NCBI GenBank assembly: GCA_947505055.1
Contig: CANNLO010000309.1
Location: 1-5,861, forward strand
Reading direction: 5' to 3'
Length of the DNA stretch: 5,861 nt
From: Methylococcaceae bacterium
GTDB lineage: Bacteria; Pseudomonadota; Gammaproteobacteria; Methylococcales; Methylomonadaceae
Shown here: one piece after another, positions 5,397 to 5,861 of the stretch
How positions within the stretch are numbered: the first letter of the stretch is position 1
How the letters are laid out: every line of letters begins with the position of its first letter
Made by a program: the position numbers and the translations under genes
The notes under the pieces: model-generated
Database searches by the model: none
What the model was told of the DNA's origin: nothing
What the model saw: the letters and a program-made list of their open reading frames with translations, nothing else

Positions 5397-5861
5397 ATGG
5401 TTAATAAAACCTTTGATTACCAATCCGCTTTTTCCAGAAACATCGGCTGGATAACGTCACAGGAACAAGACATACTCAAAAGCAAGCGCATCGCTATCGC
5501 CGGTTTGGGTGGCGTGGGTGGCAGTCATCTGATAACTTTGACGAGGCTGGGTGTCGGAAAATTTAACATCTCCGATTTTGACAAATTTGAGCTACCCAAC
5601 TTCAACCGCCAGGCAGGTGCCAGTGTTTCTCATCTGGACAGACCCAAAACCGAAGTGATGGCGGAGATGGCGTTAGATATTAATCCAGAATTGGAGATAT
5701 CAAACTTCCCCAATGGCGTTAGCTCGGATAACCTGTCAGAATTTTTTACAGGTGTTGATTTATATGTCGACGCGCTGGATTTTTTTGCTTTTGAAGCAAG
5801 AGAAATGGTGTTTGCCTATTGCGCCGAACACGGCATTCCCGCCATAACGGCTGCGCCCTTA
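5397..5861 (+). CDS. E1/ThiF-like adenylyltransferase, 3'-truncated by window edge
   Basis: The frame is open for 155 codons from ATG 5397 to the window end. After a 30-residue lead (DYQSAFSRNIGWIT) comes a Rossmann-type nucleotide-binding fold: RIAIAGLGGVGGSHL (31-45) with the glycine-rich loop at 36-42, acidic D60 and D62 after the second strand, NFNRQ (68-72) whose arginine matches the ATP-contacting arginine of ThiF/MoeB/E1 enzymes, K84 matching their conserved lysine, and VDALDFF (124-130) holding the aspartate expected to bind magnesium-ATP. Family members adenylate a C-terminal glycine or a carboxylate, as in sulfur-carrier activation, ubiquitin-like activation or tRNA t6A cyclisation. 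The N-terminal lead and NFNRQ wording do not match ThiF, MoeB or TcdA closely, so this is probably a distinct E1-like subfamily, some members of which I recall as larger or fused proteins. Any catalytic cysteine, zinc site or fused domain would lie beyond the edge. Confidence 0.85.
   Translation, partial: MVNKTFDYQSAFSRNIGWITSQEQDILKSKRIAIAGLGGVGGSHLITLTRLGVGKFNISDFDKFELPNFNRQAGASVSHLDRPKTEVMAEMALDINPELEISNFPNGVSSDNLSEFFTGVDLYVDALDFFAFEAREMVFAYCAEHGIPAITAAPL

Overview
The window looks like a chromosomal segment of a moderately AT-rich Gram-negative bacterium. Periplasmic adaptor and TolC-type outer-membrane genes require an outer membrane. Protein style and codon use suggest a gammaproteobacterium, possibly a methanotroph of the Methylococcales type; this is an inference from remembered family members, not a search. 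All supported genes read on the + strand.

Layout. (1) Bases 1 to about 331 are the right end of an IS200/IS605-type insertion sequence: the 3' part of a Y1 (HUH) transposase gene with HVH motif and catalytic tyrosine, a 7-bp stem just after its stop, and a perfect 8-bp subterminal hairpin. (2) About 130 bases of leader follow. (3) Bases 463-3241 hold a tightly packed three-gene operon in the order adaptor, permease, ATPase (devB-devC-devA type), with start and stop codons overlapping by 4 nt and 1 nt. (4) After an 89-nt gap with a TTGACA-type promoter candidate comes a TolC-family outer-membrane factor (3331-4620). (5) A 167-nt intergenic region with a consensus -10 box precedes a small coiled-coil protein with a C-terminal membrane helix (4788-5261), built on 11-residue repeats. 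(6) An E1/ThiF-like adenylyltransferase starts at 5397 and runs off the end of the window after 155 codons.

How the genes fit together. DevA (ATPase), DevC (FtsX/MacB-type permease), DevB (periplasmic adaptor) and the TolC-family protein make a complete set of parts for a tripartite efflux machine from inner membrane to exterior. DevB carries an R-x3-L-x6-S-x4-D pattern at the hairpin tip, matching the known TolC-docking motif of AcrA/MacA-type adaptors. In heterocyst-forming cyanobacteria the homologous DevBCA-TolC pump exports glycolipids; the cargo here cannot be read from the sequence. The coiled-coil gene and the ThiF-like gene appear to be separate transcription units, and no functional link to the exporter is shown.

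No clearly new multi-gene system is visible. The points most worth following are the self-contained DevBCA-TolC exporter of unknown cargo, the truncated ThiF-like gene whose partners lie outside the window, and the hendecad-repeat membrane protein.
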